Made by a program: the position numbers and the translations under genes
Assembly: GCF_024172125.1 (NCBI RefSeq)
Contig: NZ_JAMZEA010000001.1
Span: 682,001 to 746,000 of the forward strand
Reading direction: 5' to 3'
Length of the DNA: 64,000 nucleotides
From: Actinomadura rupiterrae
Lineage (GTDB): Bacteria > Actinomycetota > Actinomycetes > Streptosporangiales > Streptosporangiaceae
Notes under the pieces: generated by a model
What the model saw: the letters and a program-made list of their open reading frames with translations, nothing else
The model's database searches: none
What the model was told of the DNA's origin: nothing
Part shown: positions 26,544 to 36,611 of the stretch, in pieces
How the letters are laid out: every line of letters starts with the position of its first letter
How positions within the stretch are numbered: the stretch's first letter is position 1

Positions 26544-27491
26544 ATGAGGATCGTGGCGCTGGCGGGCGGCATCGGTGGGGCCCGCTTCCTGCGCGGACTG
26601 CGGGCGGCCGCCCCCGAGGCCGAGATCACCGTGATCGGCAACACCGGAGACGACATCTCCCTGTTCGGTCTCCGGGTCTGCCCCGACCTGGACACCGTGA
26701 TGTACACGCTCGGCGGCGGCATCAACGAGGAGCAGGGCTGGGGGCGCCGGGACGAGAGTTTCACCGTCAAGGAGGAACTGCTCGAATACGGCGTCGGGCC
26801 GTCCTGGTTCGGGCTCGGCGACCGGGACTTCGCGACGCATATCGTGCGCACGCAGATGCTCGCGGCCGGGTACCGGCTGTCCGCGGTGACCGAGGCGCTG
26901 TGCGACCGGTGGAAGCCGGGCGTGCGGCTGGTCCCGATGACCGACGACCAGGTCGAGACGCACGTCGTCGTGGACGACCCGGAGCACGGCCGCCGCGCGA
27001 TCCACTTCCAGGAGTGGTGGGTGCGGCTGCGCGCGTCGCTGCCCGCCGTGTCGATCGCGCCGGTCGGCGCGGACGAGGCGAAGCCCGCGCCGGGCGTGCT
27101 GAAGGCGATCGAGGCGGCGGACGCGGTGCTGTTCCCGCCGTCCAACCCGGTGGTGAGCATCGGGACGATCCTGTCGATCCCCGGCATCAAGGACGCGGTC
27201 GAGCGCAAGACCGTGGTCGGCGTCTCGCCGATCATCGGCGGCGCTCCCGTGCGCGGCATGGCCGACGCGTGCCTGACCGCGATCGGCGTCGAGACGTCCG
27301 CGCAGGCCGTCGCCGAGCACTACGGCGCCGACCTGCTGGACGGCTGGCTCGTGGACGAGGCCGACAAGGGCGTGGCCGTCGAGGGGATCGAGGTCCGTTC
27401 GAGGCCGCTGCTGATGAGCGACCCCGAGGCGACGCAGGCGATCGCGCAGGAGGCGCTCGACCTCGCGCGGGAGCTGGCGGGCGCCCGGTGA
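26544..27491 (+). CDS. fbiA: 2-phospho-L-lactate/PEP transferase for coenzyme F420
   Basis: The 315-residue protein is the CofD/FbiA transferase that joins a guanylylated C3 acid to the deazaflavin Fo; in actinobacteria the donor derives from phosphoenolpyruvate and gives dehydro-F420-0. It shows the Rossmann-like start [16 protein letters not shown], the substrate loop [32 protein letters not shown] and [12 protein letters not shown]. The end of the gene overlaps fbiB by GTGA. ATG 26544 is preceded by TAGGCT at a six-base distance, indicating a leaderless message. Identity is very secure. Confidence 0.96.
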   Translation: MRIVALAGGIGGARFLRGLRAAAPEAEITVIGNTGDDISLFGLRVCPDLDTVMYTLGGGINEEQGWGRRDESFTVKEELLEYGVGPSWFGLGDRDFATHIVRTQMLAAGYRLSAVTEALCDRWKPGVRLVPMTDDQVETHVVVDDPEHGRRAIHFQEWWVRLRASLPAVSIAPVGADEAKPAPGVLKAIEAADAVLFPPSNPVVSIGTILSIPGIKDAVERKTVVGVSPIIGGAPVRGMADACLTAIGVETSAQAVAEHYGADLLDGWLVDEADKGVAVEGIEVRSRPLLMSDPEATQAIAQEALDLARELAGAR

Positions 27492-28774
27492 GCTTCCAGG
27501 TGTTCGGCGTCCCCGGGATGCCCGAGGTCAAGGACGGCGACGACATCGCCGCGCTGATCCCCGCCGATCTGGTGCAGGACGGCGACATCCTGGTCGTCAC
27601 GTCCAAGATCGTGAGCAAGGCGGAGGGCCGGGTCCTGGTCGCGGACGACCGGGAGAAGGCGATCGAGGCCGAGACCGTCCGGGTCGTCGCGCGCCGCGTC
27701 CACGCGCGCGGCGAGACGCGCATCGTCGAGACGCGGCAGGGGCTCGTCCTGGCCGCCGCCGGCGTGGACGCGTCCAACACCGAGCCCGGAACCGTCCTGC
27801 TGCTGCCCTTGGACCCCGACGCGTCCGCCCGGCGCCTTCGCGCGCGCGTGCGCGAGCTGACCGGCGCGAACGTAGCGGTCATCCTGTCCGACACTCTGGG
27901 GCGCCCTTGGCGCGAGGGCCTGACCGACAACGCGATCGGTGTCGCCGGCATGTCCCCCTTGGACGACTTCCGCGGACGCACCGACGCCTATGGCAACGAC
28001 CTGTTCGCCACCATCACGGCCGTCGCGGACGAGCTGGCCTCGGCGGCGGAGCTGGCCAAGGGCAAGCTCTCGGGCGTCCCCGTGGCGGTCGTGCGCGGCC
28101 TGGGCGACCTGGTCACGGACGAGGACGGCCCCGGCGCGCGCGCTCTGCTGCGCTCCCCCGACGAGGACATGTTCCGGTACGGCTCGGCGGACGTCCTGTA
28201 CGCACGCCGGACGATCCGGGAGTTCTCCGACGAACCGGTCGATCCGCAGGCCGTCCGGCGCGCGGTCGCCGCGGCGATCACCGCCCCGGCGCCGCACCAC
28301 ACCACGCCGTGGCGGTTCGTCCTGCTGGAGTCGGAAGAGTCGCGCACCCGGCTGCTCGACGCGATGCGCGACACCTGGGAGGCCGACCTGCGCCGGGACG
28401 GCAAGACCGAGGAGTCGATCGCCAAGCGGCTGAAGCGCGGCGACGTGCTGCGCCGCGCGCCGTACCTGGTCGTCCCGTGCCTGGTGATGGACGGCTCGCA
28501 CGACTACCCGGACGAGCGCCGCTCGACGGCCGAGCGCGAGATGTTCGTCGTCGCGACGGGCGCGGGCGTGCAGAACCTGCTGGTGCAGCTCGCCGTGCAG
28601 GGCCTCGGCTCGTGCTGGGTGTCGTCCACGATGTTCTGCCGGGACGTCGTGCGCGACGTCCTCGCCCTGCCGGACGACTGGGACCCGATGGGCGCCGTCG
28701 GTGTCGGCCATGCCGCCGCACCCCCGCGCCAGCGCCCGCCGCGCTCCCCCCAAGCGTTCATCGAAGTCCGCTAA
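27488..28774 (+). CDS. fbiB: F420:glutamate ligase fused to FMN reductase
   Basis: The 428-residue protein has two parts. CofE (about residues 1-240) adds gamma-linked glutamates to F420-0; motifs are [36 protein letters not shown] and [11 protein letters not shown] nitroreductase-fold FMN domain (about 245-428) starts at [14 protein letters not shown] with [13 protein letters not shown]; in mycobacteria it reduces dehydro-F420-0. GTG 27488 overlaps the fbiA stop, so the two are coupled. The fusion is the usual actinobacterial form. A strong hairpin follows 48 bases after the stop. Confidence 0.96.
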   Translation: MSFQVFGVPGMPEVKDGDDIAALIPADLVQDGDILVVTSKIVSKAEGRVLVADDREKAIEAETVRVVARRVHARGETRIVETRQGLVLAAAGVDASNTEPGTVLLLPLDPDASARRLRARVRELTGANVAVILSDTLGRPWREGLTDNAIGVAGMSPLDDFRGRTDAYGNDLFATITAVADELASAAELAKGKLSGVPVAVVRGLGDLVTDEDGPGARALLRSPDEDMFRYGSADVLYARRTIREFSDEPVDPQAVRRAVAAAITAPAPHHTTPWRFVLLESEESRTRLLDAMRDTWEADLRRDGKTEESIAKRLKRGDVLRRAPYLVVPCLVMDGSHDYPDERRSTAEREMFVVATGAGVQNLLVQLAVQGLGSCWVSSTMFCRDVVRDVLALPDDWDPMGAVGVGHAAAPPRQRPPRSPQAFIEVR

Positions 28775-28822
28775 GCACGCGGCACCGCGCGGCACCGCGC
28801 AGCGCAGCGACACGCAGCGATC

Positions 28823-28861
28823 CGTTAGGGCGGAGGGCCCGATAAGCCCTCCGCCCTAACG
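28823..28861. terminator. Bidirectional terminator between fbiB and fbiC
   Basis: A perfect 15-base-pair stem (CGTTAGGGCGGAGGG with CCCTCCGCCCTAACG), extendable by one pair, lies between the convergent fbiB and fbiC stops. It is ideally placed to end both transcripts. Confidence 0.9.
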
Positions 28862-28866
28862 CATTC

Positions 28867-31449
28867 TCAGGTCGCGATAAGCGGAAGCGCGCGTCCTTGC
28901 CCGAAGTCGCCGATACCGTCCGTGCGGCGTGCCGCGGCAATACGTTCGGCGGTAGGGACGCCATAGAGCGTCGTGCGCTGCTTAGCCGGACGGCCCGCAC
29001 GCTCGGCAATGGCCTCAAGCTCACTGATGGCCTTGAACGAGCCGTTCTCGGAGCCCGCCATGCGGCTGATGGTCTCTTCCATGAGCGTGCCGCCCAGGTC
29101 GTTCACACCGCCTTGCAGGACGCGCGTGCACAGTTCGTCGCCGAGCTTGACCCACGACGTCTGGATGTTGTCGATCGCGCCGTGCAGCAGGATGCGCGCG
29201 AGCGCGTGCACGGCGACGTTCTCCCGGACGGTCGGCCCCGGCCGCGCGAGTCCGGCCAGGTAGATGGGCGAGTTGTGGTGCACGAACGGCAGCAGCACGA
29301 ACTCGCTGAAGCCGCCCGTCCGCTCCTGGATCGAACGCAGCAGTTTGATGTGCGCGACCCAGTGGGCGGGCGTGTCCACGTGCCCGTACATCATCGTGGA
29401 CGTCGTCCGGATGCCGAGCTCGTGAGCCGTGGTGACGACCTCGACCCACTGGTCTGCGGGCAGCTTCCCCTTGGTCAGCACCCAGCGGACATCATCGTCG
29501 AGGATTTCGGCGGCCGTGCCGGGCAGCGAATCCACACCAGCCTCGCGCGCCGCGACGAGCCACTCGCGAATCGACAGGTCCGTGCGCGCGGCTCCGTTGA
29601 CGACCTCCATCGGGCTGTAGGAGTGCAGGTGGATCTCCGGCGCGCGCTTCTTCACCTCGCGGGCGAGGTCGAAGTAGGCGGTACCGGGCAGGTCCGGATG
29701 GATGCCGCCCTGCATGCAGACCTCGGTCGCGCCCGCCGCCCACGCCTCGTCCACGCGGTCGCCGACCTGCTCCAGGGAGAGCGTGTAGGCGTCGGCGTCC
29801 GTGCGGCGCTGCGCGAACGCGCAGAACCGGCAGCCGGTGTAGCAGACGTTCGTGAAGTTGATGTTCCGCGTGACGACGTAGGTGACGTCGTCGCCGACCA
29901 CCTCGCGGCGCAGGTCGTCCGCGAGCTTGGTGAGCGCGTCGAGTTCCGGTCCGTCCGCGTGGAGGAGCGCGAGCGCCGCATCGTCGGAAAGGCCGGCCGG
30001 ATCGCTTTCGGCTGACGCCAAAGCGGCCTTGATGTCGGTATCGAAACGCTGCGGAGCCGTCGCGATGCGCTCGCGCGCCGCGTCCCAGTCGCCGTAGACC
30101 GAGTCGAAGTCCTCGCGCCGGTCGGACGTGCGGCCGGCGGTGTCGATGGAGACGTGCAGGTCGGTGCGCCCGGACGCGGTGAAGCCGCCGTCCGGCTCCT
30201 GCCACGGGCGGCCCTCCGGCACCGCGTCCTCGCGGGCGAGGCCGGTCTCCGGGTCGGCGAGCGCGGCGACGTGCCCGGCGAGGCGCGGGTCGAGCCACGG
30301 CTCGCCGCGCTTGAGGTACTCGGGGTAGATCGTGAGCCGCTCGCGCAGGGTGAAGCCGGCCTCGGCGGTGCGCGCGGCCAGCTCGTCGATGTGCGGCCAC
30401 GGCCGCTCCGGGTTCACGTGGTCCGGGGTGAGCGGCGAGACGCCGCCCCAGTCGTCGATCCCGGCGCGCAGCAGCAGCCTGTACTGGTCGTCCACCAGGT
30501 TCGGCGGCGCCTGGATGCGCGCCTTCGGCCCGAGGACGAGCCGGGCCACCGCGATCGTCGCGGCCAGCTCCTCCAGCTCGGCGTCCGGGGTGTCGCGCAT
30601 CTTGGTGTCCGGCTTGGCGCGGAAGTTCTGGACGATGACCTCCTGGACCGCGCCGTACTCGCGCATCGTCCGGCGGATCGCGAAGATCGCGTCCACCCGC
30701 TCCTCGACCGTCTCGCCGATACCGATCAGGATGCCGGTGGTGAACGGGACGTTGCTGCGGCCCGCGTCCTCCAGCACCCGCAGCCGGACGGCCGGGTCCT
30801 TGTCCGGCGAGCCGAAGTGCGGGCCGCCGCGCTCGCTGAACAGGCGCGTCGCGGTCGTCTCCAGCATCATCCCCATGGACGGCGCGACCGGCTTCAACCG
30901 CTGGAAGTCCTGCCACGTCATCACGCCGGGGTTGAGGTGCGGCAGCAGGCCGGTCTCCTCCAGTACGCGGACGGCCATCGCGCGCACGTACGAGAGCGTG
31001 TCGTCGTACCCGTGCGCGTCGAGCCACTCGCGGGCCGGCTTCCAGCGGTCCTCGGGCCGGTCGCCGAGGGTGAACAGCGCCTCCTTGCAGCCCATCGCCG
31101 CGCCCTGGCGGGCGATGTCGAGGACCTCGTCCGGGCTGAGGTAGGGCGACTCCAGCCGGTGCGGGACGGTCGCGAAGGTGCAGTAGCCGCAGCGGTCGCG
31201 GCACAGGCGGGTGAGCGGGATGAAGACCTTCCGGCTGTAGGTGATCACACCGGGGCGCCCGGCCGCGTCCAGGCCCGCGTCGCGGGTCCGGGCGGCGTGC
31301 GCCAGCAGGTCGTCGAGCTGCGCGCCCCGGGCGTGCAGCAGGATCGTGGCCTCGGTCGGGTCGAGCGTCTTGCCGTCGCGCGCCCGCGCGAGCGCCCGGC
31401 GGAGGGCGGCTTCTGAGGGAGCGGATGCACGCGTGCTCTCAACGTCCAT
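28867..31449 (-). CDS. fbiC: Fo synthase, fused CofG-CofH radical SAM enzyme
   Basis: The 860-residue protein builds the deazaflavin Fo from tyrosine and the flavin precursor amino-ribityluracil. The N-terminal radical SAM half (CofG) has Cys83, Cys87 and Cys90 in CRDRCGYC; the C-terminal half (CofH) has Cys536, Cys540 and Cys543 in CYTGCRFC. Between them is an Asp/Ala-rich linker around residues 440-480. ATG 31449 follows TAGAGT at six bases, suggesting a leaderless message. All three main F420 genes lie within 5 kb here; as I recall fbiC is far from fbiAB in mycobacteria. Identity is very secure. Confidence 0.97.
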   Translation of the reverse strand: MDVESTRASAPSEAALRRALARARDGKTLDPTEATILLHARGAQLDDLLAHAARTRDAGLDAAGRPGVITYSRKVFIPLTRLCRDRCGYCTFATVPHRLESPYLSPDEVLDIARQGAAMGCKEALFTLGDRPEDRWKPAREWLDAHGYDDTLSYVRAMAVRVLEETGLLPHLNPGVMTWQDFQRLKPVAPSMGMMLETTATRLFSERGGPHFGSPDKDPAVRLRVLEDAGRSNVPFTTGILIGIGETVEERVDAIFAIRRTMREYGAVQEVIVQNFRAKPDTKMRDTPDAELEELAATIAVARLVLGPKARIQAPPNLVDDQYRLLLRAGIDDWGGVSPLTPDHVNPERPWPHIDELAARTAEAGFTLRERLTIYPEYLKRGEPWLDPRLAGHVAALADPETGLAREDAVPEGRPWQEPDGGFTASGRTDLHVSIDTAGRTSDRREDFDSVYGDWDAARERIATAPQRFDTDIKAALASAESDPAGLSDDAALALLHADGPELDALTKLADDLRREVVGDDVTYVVTRNINFTNVCYTGCRFCAFAQRRTDADAYTLSLEQVGDRVDEAWAAGATEVCMQGGIHPDLPGTAYFDLAREVKKRAPEIHLHSYSPMEVVNGAARTDLSIREWLVAAREAGVDSLPGTAAEILDDDVRWVLTKGKLPADQWVEVVTTAHELGIRTTSTMMYGHVDTPAHWVAHIKLLRSIQERTGGFSEFVLLPFVHHNSPIYLAGLARPGPTVRENVAVHALARILLHGAIDNIQTSWVKLGDELCTRVLQGGVNDLGGTLMEETISRMAGSENGSFKAISELEAIAERAGRPAKQRTTLYGVPTAERIAAARRTDGIGDFGQGRALPLIAT

Positions 31450-31455
31450 GCGCGA

Positions 31456-31461
31456 ACTCTA
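31456..31461 (-). promoter_or_regulatory. -10 box of fbiC, leaderless start
   Basis: On the minus strand TAGAGT ends six bases before ATG 31449. Confidence 0.6.
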
Positions 31462-31707
31462 TGCCAAGCGTCATATTCCGGCAGCGAGCGGGGCCCGCGA
31501 TGTGCGTCACGTGGAGAACCGCCCGGCGAGGGCCACGCCATCGCCGCGGTCACGAAGGACAGCAACGGCTCGTCCCGTCCTGTTCCCGAATGCGCGCCGA
31601 ATTCCCGCCGCCGAGCTCAAGCGCTCGGGTCACGCACTCATTTCCGGCGCTCGACTCGGCCGCTCCGCTCGGCCCAAGCGCTCAGCACAACCGTTCAGCA
31701 CTGACGT

Positions 31708-32676
31708 TCAGCTCAGGCACTCGGGTTTGGGGACGTTCGGGCCGCGGACGAGGCTGGGACGGCGCGCGGCCAGCTCGCCCGCCGACGCGCGCAGGGCGTC
31801 CAGCAGGGCGCGGACGGACGGCCGGACGTCGGCGCCGACGCGCGTCCACATCACCATCCGGCGGCGCAGCGGCTCGCCGGCGAGCGGCCGGGTGACGACG
31901 CCGGGCTGCTGCTCGGCGAAGGCCAGGTCGGGCATCACGCTGACCGCGCCGCCGTGCGCGATCATCGCGAACATCACCATGATGTCGTTGGTGCGGTAGC
32001 GCACGTCCGGACGGTAGCCCGCCAGCTCCAGGCAGGCGCGTTCGAGCACGTCGGCGTGGTTGGTGCCGACGTGCCCGGCGACCCAGAGCTCGTTCGGCAG
32101 GGCGTCCAGGGGGACGGGCTCGCCGGACGCGGCGAGCGGATGCCCCTCCGGCAGCGCGACCCGGACCGGCTCGCTCAGCAGTTCCTCGGCGACCAGCTCG
32201 GGACGGCGCACGCGCGGCAGCTGCGAATGCTCGTCGGTCAGCGCGACGTCGATCTCCTGGAGCGCGAGCGCTTGGAGGACGCGGATGAACTCCTCGTCCA
32301 GGACGTCCACCGTGAGATCGGGGTAGCCGGACGCGAGCCCCGGCAGCGCGGGCGCGAGGACGTGCAGCAGCGCCGTCTGGAACGCGACGATCCGGACGGT
32401 CCCGGCGACCCGGCCGGACGCGGCGAGCGCCTCCTCCTCGGCGCGGCGGGCCTCGTCCAGCAGCGTCTTCGCGCGGGCGGCCAGCACCTCGCCCGCCGGG
32501 GTCAGCCGCAGCCGCCGCCCGACCTTCTCCACCAGCGGCACGCCGACCTCGCGCTGCAACTGCGCGAGCTGCTGCGACACCGCGGACGGGCTGTACCCGA
32601 GCGCCTCGGCGACCGCGCCCGCCGTGCCGCGCTGCTGAAGCTCGCGAAGCACCCGCAACCTGCCCAGATCCAACAT
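31708..32676 (-). CDS. LysR-family transcriptional regulator
   Basis: The 322-residue regulator has an N-terminal winged helix (MLDLGRLRVLRELQQRGTAG, GYSPSAVSQQLAQLQREVGV, residues 1-60), a linker helix and a two-lobe periplasmic-binding-type effector domain (about 90-295). ATG 32676 is the start of homology; an AT-rich TAAGAAT lies about ten bases upstream. Its effector and targets are unknown. It faces the same way as fbiC and is divergent from the small membrane protein at 32857, which may be a target. Confidence 0.9.
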   Translation of the reverse strand: MLDLGRLRVLRELQQRGTAGAVAEALGYSPSAVSQQLAQLQREVGVPLVEKVGRRLRLTPAGEVLAARAKTLLDEARRAEEEALAASGRVAGTVRIVAFQTALLHVLAPALPGLASGYPDLTVDVLDEEFIRVLQALALQEIDVALTDEHSQLPRVRRPELVAEELLSEPVRVALPEGHPLAASGEPVPLDALPNELWVAGHVGTNHADVLERACLELAGYRPDVRYRTNDIMVMFAMIAHGGAVSVMPDLAFAEQQPGVVTRPLAGEPLRRRMVMWTRVGADVRPSVRALLDALRASAGELAARRPSLVRGPNVPKPECLS

Positions 32677-32856
32677 AGTGAAGGGATTCTTACACGAACG
32701 CTGAAGAAACTGTCGCTGGACCTGAACATTGGACCGCGTCAAACTGTGAGTGCGGCCGGGGGGACGGCAAGGCGTCACCCCGGCCCGCACCACCCGCGCG
32801 GGAAGTCCGAGCCCAGGCCAGGGCTCACGAGCATCCGATGCGAAAGGACTTCTCAG

Positions 32857-33069
32857 ATGTACCTCATCCTCGCCCTCATCGCCCTCGCCGTCCTCGGCCC
32901 GCTGTTCGGCCGCGACACCCGGGACGGGCTCGACTGGGCCCGCGGCAACTTCTGGCTGCCGCGCCGCACACGCCCGGACGCGCCGGTCAGAAGCTCCGGT
33001 AGTCGCGGACCGGAAGCCGCGGGCCGCGCCTCGGCGGACGCTCGCCGCTCAGTTCCAGCAGGCGCGTGA
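32857..33069 (+). CDS. Small single-helix membrane protein, unknown
   Basis: The 70-residue product starts MYLILALIALAVLGPLFG, a clear membrane helix, then DTRDGLDWARGNFW and an Arg/Ser/Ala tail. AAAGGA lies at good distance before ATG 32857. The last 83 bases are antisense to the 3' end of the DNA glycosylase gene, so the tail may be an accident of overlap, but the helix and the charged motif look real. Confidence 0.55.
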   Translation: MYLILALIALAVLGPLFGRDTRDGLDWARGNFWLPRRTRPDAPVRSSGSRGPEAAGRASADARRSVPAGA

Positions 33070-33925
33070 CCCGATGCCGGTGGCCCCGGTACGGCTCCAG
33101 CAGCTCCAGCATCCCCGCGTCGTCGGTCTTGCTGCCGGTGAGCGCCCAGCCCACGACGCCGGACAGGTGGTAGTCGCCGACCGACACCGCGTCCGCGTCA
33201 CCGACCGCCCGCTGCCGGGTCTCGGCCGCCGTCCACACCCCGATCCCGGGAAGTGAGCGGAGCCGGGACTCGGCCGCGTCGCGTTCCAGCCGGGACGCGA
33301 CCCGGCACGCGCCGATGATCGTCCGCGCCCGGACCGCCTCGATCCCGGACCGGTGCCACTCCCACGACGGGATCAGCGCCCATTCCTCCGGCGCCGGCGG
33401 GACCCACAGGTCCAGCGGCCGCCGCCGGTCGGTGAGCACGCCGGACGGCGCCGGCGCCGGCGCGCCGAACCGGCGCAGCAGGTAGCGCCACGCCCGCCAC
33501 GCCTCCGTGCTCAGCACCTTCTGCTCCAGGACGGCCGGGACGAGCGCCTCGAACACCCGGTTCGTCCGCGCGATGCGCAGGCCGGGGTGGCGCCGCGCCG
33601 TCTCGCGCAGCACGTCGTGGCGCGGCTCGAAACCGGACGGGTCGTCGGCCGCGCCGAGCATCTCCGGGACCGCGTCGAGCAGCCAGCCCGCGCCCGGCCC
33701 CCACGCCGACGCCTGGATCACGTCCGAACAGCGCCGCAGCCGGACGGTTCCTGGGCCGTCCGGCGTTCTGACGGCACGCCAGAACCCACCGCCCGCGTCG
33801 ATCGCGAACGCCGGATCACCTGTGCCGCGCCGATGCGTCCTGAGAACCAGGCCCAGATCGACGTCCCACGGCGGCCGCCACTCCCGCTCCTGGATGACGC
33901 CTCCCCGCTCCGGAAACGCGTCCAC
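32987..33925 (-). CDS. AlkA-like HhH-GPD DNA glycosylase
   Basis: The 312-residue protein resembles DNA-3-methyladenine glycosylase II, which removes alkylated bases. The N-terminal beta part (WDVDLGLVLRTHRRG, GFWRAVRTPDGP) is followed by VLEQKVLSTEAWRAWRYLLRRFG. The helix-hairpin-helix LRSLPGIGVWTAAETRQRA comes next, then DADAVSVGDYHL with the catalytic Asp. GTG 33925 is the first start in frame; the exact start is not certain. It lies downstream of the serine hydrolase gene behind a terminator hairpin, so it is probably transcribed separately. Confidence 0.85.
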   Translation of the reverse strand: MDAFPERGGVIQEREWRPPWDVDLGLVLRTHRRGTGDPAFAIDAGGGFWRAVRTPDGPGTVRLRRCSDVIQASAWGPGAGWLLDAVPEMLGAADDPSGFEPRHDVLRETARRHPGLRIARTNRVFEALVPAVLEQKVLSTEAWRAWRYLLRRFGAPAPAPSGVLTDRRRPLDLWVPPAPEEWALIPSWEWHRSGIEAVRARTIIGACRVASRLERDAAESRLRSLPGIGVWTAAETRQRAVGDADAVSVGDYHLSGVVGWALTGSKTDDAGMLELLEPYRGHRHRVTRLLELSGERPPRRGPRLPVRDYRSF

Positions 33926-33994
33926 GTTATGCGACCCCGGGGACAGAACGGCCGCTCGCGCACGGCGGACGGCCGGTGAGTGCCGGGCTCAGAC

Positions 33995-34021
33995 CGGCCG
34001 CCCGCTCGCAGCGGGCGGCCG
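33995..34021 (-). terminator. Terminator after the serine hydrolase gene
   Basis: A perfect 12-base-pair stem CGGCCGCCCGCT/AGCGGGCGGCCG with a three-base loop, ten bases past the stop at 34032. Confidence 0.85.
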
Positions 34022-34031
34022 AACGTGCAGG

Positions 34032-35261
34032 TCAGTGGCCGGAGGTGAGGGTGGGGTCGAAGGTGGCGGCGGCGATCCTCACGACGTACGGCCCCTCGGA
34101 GCCGTCCTTGTTGCCGGTCGCGTTGAGCGAGTACGCGATGACGCGGCTCAGGTCGCGGGTCGCCATCAGGCCGGTGGTGTACCCGGGGCGCGAACCGCTC
34201 TTGCCCCACGCCACCACGCCGTTGGAGCTCTCGAACCGCGCCAGGCCGAGGCCGAAGCAGGCGCGCCCCGGGGTCTTGGAGATGACGCAGTTGTCGTGGC
34301 CCTTGTACGGCACGTCCGGGACGCGGAACATCTCCTTCAGCTCCGGCTTCGGCACGACGCGGCCGCGGAACAGCGCCGAGATGAACCTGGTCAGGTCGGA
34401 CGTGCTGGAGATCAGGCCGCCCTCGGCGGCGGGCCAGGGGCTCTGCCGGGACACATCGCGCAGCACGGTCTTCCCGTTCTCCTGGACGGCAACGTACCCG
34501 TGCGCGTGCGGGCCGGGCAGGCGCGGGTCGCGCCGGTCGAGCGCGAAGGTGTCCTTCAGGTGCAGCGGGCGGATGATCCGGCGGGTCACCTCGTCCTGGT
34601 AGGTGCGGCCGGTGACCTTCTCGATCACGACGCCCGCGACCCAGTAGTTCAGCCCGTTGTACTGCTGGACGGTCCCCGGCGCGGCGGCCATCGGGTACCG
34701 GACGCCGTCGGCGACGATCTGCCGCATCGTCCAGGAGTCGAGGCGGTGCGCGACGAACCAGTCCGCGTCGCCGAAACCGAGGTTCCCGTCGGTCGGCAGC
34801 CCGCTGGTGTGGTTCAGCACCTGCCGGACGGTGATCGGCGGGTACGCCTTGGGCAGCAGGCCGGGCACGTAGTGCTGGACGGTCCGGTCCAGGTCCACCT
34901 TGCCGTCGTGGACGAGCTGCAGCATCAGGGCCGCCGTGAAGACCTTGCTGACCGAGCCGATCCGGAACCGGCCGTTCGCCGGGACGGGGGCCTTCGTCCG
35001 GACGTCCCGCACGCCGGACACGCCCTGCCAGTTCCCGGCCGATCCGGACACCTTCAGGATCGCGCCGGTCACGGTCGCGTTCGGCAGCCCGCCGATGGCC
35101 GCCTTCAGCGCGGCGGGGTCGAGCGGGGGCAGCGCGCCGGTCGGAGCCAGCGCGGCGGCCTTGCCGGCCGCGCCGGTCGTGCCGGCGGAGGCGACCGCGG
35201 GGACGGCCGCGAGAAGGGCGGTCACCGCGGCGGCCGCGGTGAACAGAGGGAGTTTGCGCAT
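34032..35261 (-). CDS. Secreted serine hydrolase, beta-lactamase class C / DD-peptidase family
   Basis: The 409-residue product has a signal peptide (residues 1-27: KLPLFTAAAAVTALLAAVPA, ending ASA). A penicillin-binding-type fold follows with SxxK at Ser103-Lys106 (IGSVSKVF), VRQVLNHTSGLP and, at the second motif, QQYNGLNYWVAG. In D-Ala-D-Ala carboxypeptidases this motif usually reads YSN; here it is YNG. The KTG-region counterpart is WGKSGSRPGY. It probably acts on peptidoglycan or another ester/amide outside the cell. ATG 35261 is chosen over TTG 35267 for spacing to AGAGG. A stand-alone gene. Confidence 0.87.
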   Translation of the reverse strand: MRKLPLFTAAAAVTALLAAVPAVASAGTTGAAGKAAALAPTGALPPLDPAALKAAIGGLPNATVTGAILKVSGSAGNWQGVSGVRDVRTKAPVPANGRFRIGSVSKVFTAALMLQLVHDGKVDLDRTVQHYVPGLLPKAYPPITVRQVLNHTSGLPTDGNLGFGDADWFVAHRLDSWTMRQIVADGVRYPMAAAPGTVQQYNGLNYWVAGVVIEKVTGRTYQDEVTRRIIRPLHLKDTFALDRRDPRLPGPHAHGYVAVQENGKTVLRDVSRQSPWPAAEGGLISSTSDLTRFISALFRGRVVPKPELKEMFRVPDVPYKGHDNCVISKTPGRACFGLGLARFESSNGVVAWGKSGSRPGYTTGLMATRDLSRVIAYSLNATGNKDGSEGPYVVRIAAATFDPTLTSGH

Positions 35262-35403
35262 GGCCAAAAGCCTCTGACGAACCCGGCGCCGAAAGATCGA
35301 CCCGGCGGATGAACCGAACGGGTCCGGCCCTTCCGGATGAACCCCGAGCCGTCCCTGAGACCGATCCCTGACGGACTCGCGCGGCGGGCCGCGTCCGGGC
35401 AGA

Positions 35404-36471
35404 TCAGGCGTCGGTGGAGAAGCGGACGGCGGTAGGGGGCAGGGAGATCCCCGGCCACAGCCGCAGCCCGTCGCGCAGCTCGTTGCCCGGTCCGACGCTC
35501 GCGCCGTCCCCGAGGATGACGCCGTCGAGGACCGCGCCCGGGCCGACCCGCGCGCCGCGTCCGATCACCGAGTCGCGGACGGTCGCGCCCTCGGCGACGA
35601 ACGCTCCGTCCTGCAGGACGCTGCCGAGCACCGTCGCGCCCGCCTCGATCTCCGCGCCGCGGCCGACCGTCGTGCCCTCCCGCACGACCGAGCCGTCGGA
35701 CACCACCGCGCCCGGCAGGATCAGCCGGTCGCCCGCGGCGCCGGGCATCGCGGGCGAGGCGATCCGGCCGAGCACCAGGTCGCAGGAGCCGCGCACGAAC
35801 GCCTCGGGGGTGCCGACGTCCAGCCAGTACGCGGACTCGACGTAGCCCATCACCGTCGCGCCGGACGAGATCATCGTCGGGAACGTCTCGCGCTCGACCG
35901 ACACCACCTCGCCCTCCGGGATCGCGTCGATCGCGGAGCGCCGGAACACGTAGCAGCCCGCGTTGATCTGGTTGGTGACCGGCCGCGCCGCCTTCTCCAG
36001 GAACGCCGTCACCCGGCCGTTGTCGTCGGTCGGGACCACGCCGAACCGGGACGGGTCGTCCACGGTGGTGAGGTGCAGCGTCGCGGCGGCCTGCGACTGC
36101 TCGTGCAGCACCACCTGCGCCGGGACGTCGTGCCCGGACAGGATGTCGCCGTTGAGGATCAGCACCGGGTCGTCCGGGGCGGACGACAGCGCCGCCGCCG
36201 CGTTCCGGATCGCGCCGCCGGTGCCGAGCGGCTGGCTCTCGTGCACGTAGGTCAGCTCGACGCCCTGCGCCTTGCGCCCGAACGCCGCCTCGAACATCTC
36301 CGCGCGGTAGGACGTGGCGAAGACGATGCGCGTCACGCCGACCTCGTGCGCCCGCGCGAGCTGGTGGGCCAGGAACGCGACCCCGGCCGTGGGCAGCAGC
36401 GGCTTCGGCGTCGAGATCGTCAACGGGCGCAGCCGGGTTCCCTGTCCCCCGACCAGCAGGATCGCTTCCAC
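35404..36471 (-). CDS. manC: Sugar-nucleotide pyrophosphorylase, mannose-1-phosphate guanylyltransferase type
   Basis: The 355-residue enzyme has the nucleotidyltransferase core: VGGQGTRLRPLTISTPKPLL, LGTGGAIRNAA, LILNGDILSG and WLDVGTPEAF (residues 1-235). A left-handed beta-helix C-terminus of hexapeptide repeats follows (GAVVSDGSVVREG, about 245-345). It likely makes GDP-mannose from mannose-1-phosphate, using the product of manB. Orthologous position in mycobacteria (Rv3264c, near fbiB and LCP/TIGR03089 genes) supports this. GTG 36471 follows AGGAG. Specificity for GTP and mannose is inferred from context. Confidence 0.85.
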   Translation of the reverse strand: MEAILLVGGQGTRLRPLTISTPKPLLPTAGVAFLAHQLARAHEVGVTRIVFATSYRAEMFEAAFGRKAQGVELTYVHESQPLGTGGAIRNAAAALSSAPDDPVLILNGDILSGHDVPAQVVLHEQSQAAATLHLTTVDDPSRFGVVPTDDNGRVTAFLEKAARPVTNQINAGCYVFRRSAIDAIPEGEVVSVERETFPTMISSGATVMGYVESAYWLDVGTPEAFVRGSCDLVLGRIASPAMPGAAGDRLILPGAVVSDGSVVREGTTVGRGAEIEAGATVLGSVLQDGAFVAEGATVRDSVIGRGARVGPGAVLDGVILGDGASVGPGNELRDGLRLWPGISLPPTAVRFSTDA

Positions 36472-36611
36472 TGGACTCCTTCAGCGCTGTCCGAAACCGC
36501 GGCCGTCCGAGGCGCTCCTGTCCGGAACGCGTCGTCCGGCGAGCCTAACGCGTTCCGGCGACGGCTCGTTCCGCACCGTGAGGACACCGCCACGGGCACG
36601 GCCGGGGCGCG

